Assembly (NCBI RefSeq): GCF_041381155.1
Contig: NC_091134.1
Location: 57,042,467 to 57,106,466, forward strand
From: Argopecten irradians
Taxonomy: Eukaryota; Mollusca; Bivalvia; Pectinida; Pectinidae
DNA: 64,000 nucleotides
Direction of reading: 5' to 3'
The position numbers were made by a program, and so were the translations under genes. This document shows, one piece after another, positions 59,461-64,000 of the stretch (its first letter is position 1; each line of letters starts with the position of its first letter). The notes under the pieces are model-generated. The model ran no database searches. It had not been told where the DNA came from and saw only the letters and a list, made by a program, of their open reading frames with translations.

Positions 59461-60300
59461 TGATTAAGCCCATATTACCAACAAAGCCCACCTCTGGGAG
59501 CAAGTTCGAATTGGAAGGGGGCGATTGTGGTCGTATAGATCTAAACTCATCCTTAAATGACATATTACCACAATCCAACCGTGGAAACTTCCAACTCATT
59601 TATGATATGACAAGTTGTACTGAGATTTACATAATACACTAGTATGATATGAATTCAATGTAGAGCCTAGAGGGACGCGTGAATTCAAACCAAAAATAGA
59701 GTTGTGGAAATCCCCTTTTGGGCACAAGATTTCATAGAGAGGTGAATGTTCTCGGGGGCATGCTGTCTTGGGTACTCCAAGGGTTGCATCTGTTTCAAAT
59801 GTTTAATGTGTGGGTTGGGCAATCACATGTAGATGTAAGATATATAAAGAAATTTTAAAATTCTGTCAAGTGTGTGTTCGGACAGGTGGGAGGGTAATCA
59901 GTATTAGAAATTTGCATGAACCTATTCGAGGGTCAATTTTTTTGGTGCGGAATCTTCAACATAAGATGGCAACCCCCACATAAAAGTTTAGGCAAGATGG
60001 TAGATCTTTATTTTTTTTTATTCACCAGGTTATGCGACCGATGCCATTCACTTCAAAATTAAGCTGACGCGTGAACTAACTGAAATACTCCATTTAACCT
60101 TGACAGCGGCCAAAACTCGGTCAGTTGATAGATATACGTTATTGAGCCAAAATACATTTGGTTCTGCTGGTCGCGAATAGGATGACATAACCCGATATGA
60201 ACTTTTCCGTCCATTCATCCGTCCCTCATGTGACACCATGTGAACTAGAACCCATTCCTGCATGTGATTTGATCTGAAAATCGAGTGTTGAAGGTATTTT
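59461..60300. other. Flank of satellite block A; SINE-like start, paired with 62640-63300
   Basis: Begins with CACCTCTGGGAGCAAGTTCG, a B-box-like match to the SINE at 36368-36605, and later has CTTGGGTACTCC. The stretch 59640-60200 recurs in altered form at 62640-63300 (for example CAACATAAGATGGCA and CAAGATGGTAGATCTTTATT). No gene. Confidence 0.6.
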
Positions 60301-61423
60301 CGATTGTTATTTTGTGTAAAGTATTTGTTTAGCTAATCTTTAGTGACATTACCGTTACGGTTTGTAATAACGACAACTGTTAAAGTGAGGTTATTTATGT
60401 TGTAAAAATATCAATCATTACACATATGTTGTTAATAAAGATTAGCATCTATTGTAACCTAGATATCCTAGAAAATTATTATATAAACAAGATGTTTGCT
60501 TCCACGAGTATGACTACTGGGCCTTTCTGGGGGCAGTATTACACTGTGGGCTAGCGATTCCTGGCAGGGGAGGGGAGGGGGGCGTAGACCGCGGGCTGTA
60601 CATGTAAGAAGTGCTGGTGACTTAGTATTATTTAGATATATGGATGTGTATTTCAATGATATTTAGTAAACTTGTCTATGATGTTCGCGGGATGTACGCA
60701 GTGATTAGGTGTGATTCAAGCCCTAATAATCGCTTTTCCCTGATTTGTCTATCTCTTTTTTTCAATAATCCACTTCGCGTCTATTTATCTGTATACAGGT
60801 AAGTTCAAAATATGTTTTTATAATATAAATTCAATCAAATGGATCTAGTGTTGTTTGGTTCCGGAAAATAAAACATTATAGTCTGCGGTGAGTCTATATA
60901 TTAGTAAATGTGTCTAAGACTGGTCAGAGATTCAGGGAGAGTAGATTCAAGGCCTGATAGGAACGGGTGTTTTTGTATTCGTGATAACGCTGGGTTCCAT
61001 CCATGATTGTGACAGCATATTCATCCGTAAATGGGCCCTGAACCCGCCAATGTCGATCTATATAAAACCACTGTCCGATTGTGTTGTGCATTCATGAGCG
61101 TCACTAGCTATTTTAAACTCTGTCATTTTAGTCATTCGGTATTTATGACTTTAAACATTTCTTCTTTTTCAAGCCGCCGAGCCTATGGACCCTTTTGTCC
61201 CTTTTGGGCAACCTATCGACCAGTTTTCTTTAGCTGATTTAGCCTGCACATGAATGACAGAGCAAAAAGGGCAGTGTAACTCATTTCATGAAAATACTAG
61301 ACAGAGAGTTACATTTACATAATTGACCTGAGTATTATCAATTGTTGAGTATAAATATTGTTTGGTTTAGTTTGTGCCTAATACATTTCTACTCTGTTTA
61401 TACTCTTTGGTTCAATTATCACT
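60301..61423. other. Single-copy spacer, probably ASK intron
   Basis: No recognisable exon of the kinase on the minus strand and no clear repeat. The ORF at 61031-61237 has no recognised domain. Confidence 0.4.
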
Positions 61424-63344
61424 GGCCCTAACTCTGAAATCAGATAAAGTCAACAAATATATAAGTTATAATACCTTCTGGCCTGTACAACTCTGAAAAG
61501 CCCTCACCTGAATATAACTGTTTTTTGAGTAGCAGTGAGACTGGCCCTAAATTAGAGCCATGGTGGGCGAGTGGTAATCCCTACTTTCCACTTCCAGATC
61601 TGAGTAATGGTGGGGGCGAGTGGTAAGTCCCTGACTATTACCACATCCTATACACTCTGAAAGGATAAGTCTTAAATTATTTTTACAAACCTCCACCATT
61701 TTGGCCCCTAGTGACTAACTAAGTCCCTACAATTACACATAGTCTTTCTAATTTGGCCCTGGGGTTCTGGTAATTAAGTCCCTGAATATTTACAAGCCCT
61801 TCAAATACTGGCCTATGATAACTCTGGTAAAGTCCCTACATACATATCAAGTAAATCTTCAGAGGTTAAATTCCCCTACATATTACCACAAATCCACTCT
61901 GGTATACAAGTGGTATAGGTTCTAAGAATCCCTAACATGGTTTTGAAATCAGATACAACAATGTGGGTTTGGTTAAATGCCCTGGGTTACCAAGCCCTCC
62001 ACTGAAATCAGACATTAGAAATGCACAAGCCCTCCACATTAGGTCCCTACATATTACCACAAGCCCTCACTCTGAAATCAGACAACATATATTATAAGAC
62101 TGGCCCCTCTGACTCTTAAATCAGACAACATATTAACATTAACATATTCTACATACTATTGGGTCCCTACTAAGTTAAATCAGACAATAGTATAGGTTCT
62201 ACATATGGCCACAAGCCCTAAACTCCATGAAAAATCAGGGTAAATGTTCATTTATATAATCTGGTTCTAACTACTGGTATTTAAAAATTACAAAATCAGG
62301 GGGGGTAAAGAAGTTATCTCCCCTAACTCCTAAATCAGACAATTGGTGAGATTCGATATTTCCCTGTAACTTGCCTCATAACTCTGAAATCAGATAAGTG
62401 GTTCTAAAGTCCCTAAAAAGTGTCTAAACGGTCCTTACAAAAAGGTCCATTGTCATATGTTTTCATTAAATATTTAGGCCTTTTACAGTGAAAAACCTTG
62501 AAATCAGAAGACATATAATATTTTTCTACAGAGTGGGTTTTTTTCTGAAATCGACCCTATACACATTTTCTCAGCTGGTTACCACAAGCCACCTGAAAAT
62601 GAGCAGAGCAAAACGAATAAACTTGGAACAGACCTATACATGAATTTGACATCTAGACCCTAAACCTCTGGTAAATTCAAAAAATGGACAACATTTCTGA
62701 AAATAAAAACTCCAATGCTGCTCATAAGGGCCAGGGCAGAATCAAACCAACAATAGATTGTCAGACAAATCCCCTTATTTTGGGCAAATTTCAAACAAAA
62801 GTAAAATACCTGTATTGACATAGAAGGTGAATGTTTCTGGAGCAAATCCTGCAACCTTGGGAAATATCCAGGGAGCAATGAAAGTTCAACTGTTTAAATG
62901 TGTGCAAACCTGTAAAATAGGGCCAATACATTTACCACTGTAAAATTATATAAAGAAGAAATTTCCTAAAATTCTGTCAAGTGTCGTGTCTGACAGGGGG
63001 AGAGGTAATCAGTATATAGAATTTCATGAATATTTTGGTCAATGTTTTGGTGCGGAATTCAACATAAGATGGCACCCCCACATAAAAAAGTTTAGCAAGA
63101 TGGTAGATCTTTATTTCTTTAATATTCACAGGCAAACATGCTGTATGCGAGATGCCATTCTTCAAAATTAGTGACAGGTGACCAGACTTGAAAACTCCCA
63201 TTTAACCTTGACAGCGGCAAACGTTAAAATATATCGTACATAGCGAAATCATTTGGTTCTGCGGTCTCTAGAAATTGACATTTTTACTATTTAGCAATTA
63301 GCTTGAAATTCAGGGACAGAACCAAAAAAATAGCATAACTAGAA
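61424..63344. repeat. Scrambled second copy of the 57.5-60.3 kb region
   Basis: Fragments of the 43-bp unit (CTAACTCTGAAATCAGA) and of the 57-bp unit (GCCATGGTGGGCGAGTGGTA) are mixed at irregular spacing to about 62600. Then 62640-63300 follows the order of 59640-60200 with frequent indels, at an offset near 3.1 kb. Confidence 0.75.
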
Positions 63345-64000
63345 CCAAAAAAATGGGCAAGTGGTATAGTCCCTACATATTACCATAAGCAAAGCCCTCC
63401 ACCTCTGAGCCATGGTGAGCGAGTGGTAGGGTCCCTACATATTACCACAAGCCCTCCACCTCTGAGCCATGGTGGGCGAGTTGGTAAAGTCCCTACATAT
63501 TACCACAAGCCCTCCACCTCTGAGCCATGGTGGGCGAGTGGTAAAGTCCCTACATATTACCACAAGCCCTCCACCTCTGAGCCATGGTGGGCGAGTGGTA
63601 AAGTCCCTACATATTACCACAAGCCCTCCACCTCTGAGCCATGGTGGGCGAGTGGTAAAGTCCCTACATATTACCACAAGCCCTCCACCTCTGAGCCATG
63701 GTGGGCGAGTGGTAAAGTCCCTACATATTACCACAAGCCCTCCACCTCTGAGCCATGGTGGGCGAGTGGTAAAGTCCCTACATATTACCACAAGCCCTCC
63801 ACCTCTGAGCCATGGTGGGCGAGTGGTAAAGATCCCTACATATTACCACAAGCCCTCCACCTCTGAGCCATGGTGGGCGAGTGGTATAGTCCCTACATAT
63901 TACCACAAGCCCTCCACCTCTGAGCCATTGGGCGAGTGGTAAAGTCCCTACATATTACGACAAGCGAGTGATTAAGTCCCTACATGGTGGCGAGTTATAA
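63345..64000. repeat. 57-bp satellite, block B (nearly uniform)
   Basis: About 10 units, the central ones (63440-63830) practically identical. 57 is divisible by three and the unit has few stops, so frames on both strands stay open for 118-157 codons; these are not proteins. The array runs to the window edge. Confidence 0.92.

Noticed and set aside
60468-61237. Possible upstream ASK exons
   Set aside because: Searched the minus strand for kinase motifs (HRD, DFG, APE) and for further ASK-like segments with splice sites; none was visible.
63423-63942. ORFs of 118-157 codons on both strands
   Set aside because: They are the 57-bp satellite read through; 57 is a multiple of three and the unit lacks stops in several frames. 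There is no protein domain, and all frames are equally open.

Overview
The window is animal nuclear DNA. Genes are split into many small exons by GT-AG introns, A+T content is high, and most of the sequence is introns and repeats. Several repeat families (elements ending in AACAAGAG plus a hairpin, 150-320 bp satellite cores, a tRNA-like SINE with a bivalve-type central domain) suggest a bivalve mollusc, possibly a scallop or relative. That placement rests on remembered repeat families and was not searched.

Four protein-coding genes can be read exon by exon, and every exon junction keeps frame. (1) 2459-10130, plus strand: the 3' part of INCENP, with its helical region and complete Aurora-binding IN-box. 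(2) 34427-17172, minus strand: a complete 19-exon SEC63, 769 aa. (3) 37326-41471, plus strand: a complete five-exon gene of 242 aa, Trp-rich and apparently conserved, with no function I can name. (4) 58254-52041, minus strand: the last seven exons of an ASK-type MAP kinase kinase kinase (MAP3K5/6/15 family) with coiled coil and C-terminal SAM domain. Its kinase domain would lie beyond the right edge. The genes are unrelated housekeeping or signalling genes. SEC63 and gene 3 are divergent and share a roughly 2.9 kb intergenic region that holds a recent direct duplication.

Repeats dominate the rest. 1-2082, 7024-8130, 8131-9612, 12955-14060, 22614-24366, 31657-32345 and 37960-38394 belong to a group of non-autonomous elements with a terminal hairpin followed by CTCTTGTT, most of them filled with tandem units; Helentron-like is the best fit. 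Inverted-repeat elements with recognisable target duplications lie at 5671-6439, 14527-14930 (9 bp), 20954-22192 (TTAA), 25047-25128 (TTAA), 39627-40761 and 41907-42473 (TTAA), and 40157-40720 (TA, nested). There are also a SINE, a LINE relic and a BED-finger hAT relic.

The most unusual signals are two minisatellites that grew out of gene edges. A 60-bp array after SEC63 repeats the last codons and stop codon. A 43-bp array in an ASK intron repeats the 3' splice site and first exon bases about 26 times. The right end (58.4-64 kb) is a 57-bp satellite that appears to derive from a SINE head, plus a scrambled second copy of 57.5-60.3 kb that looks like an assembly fault.
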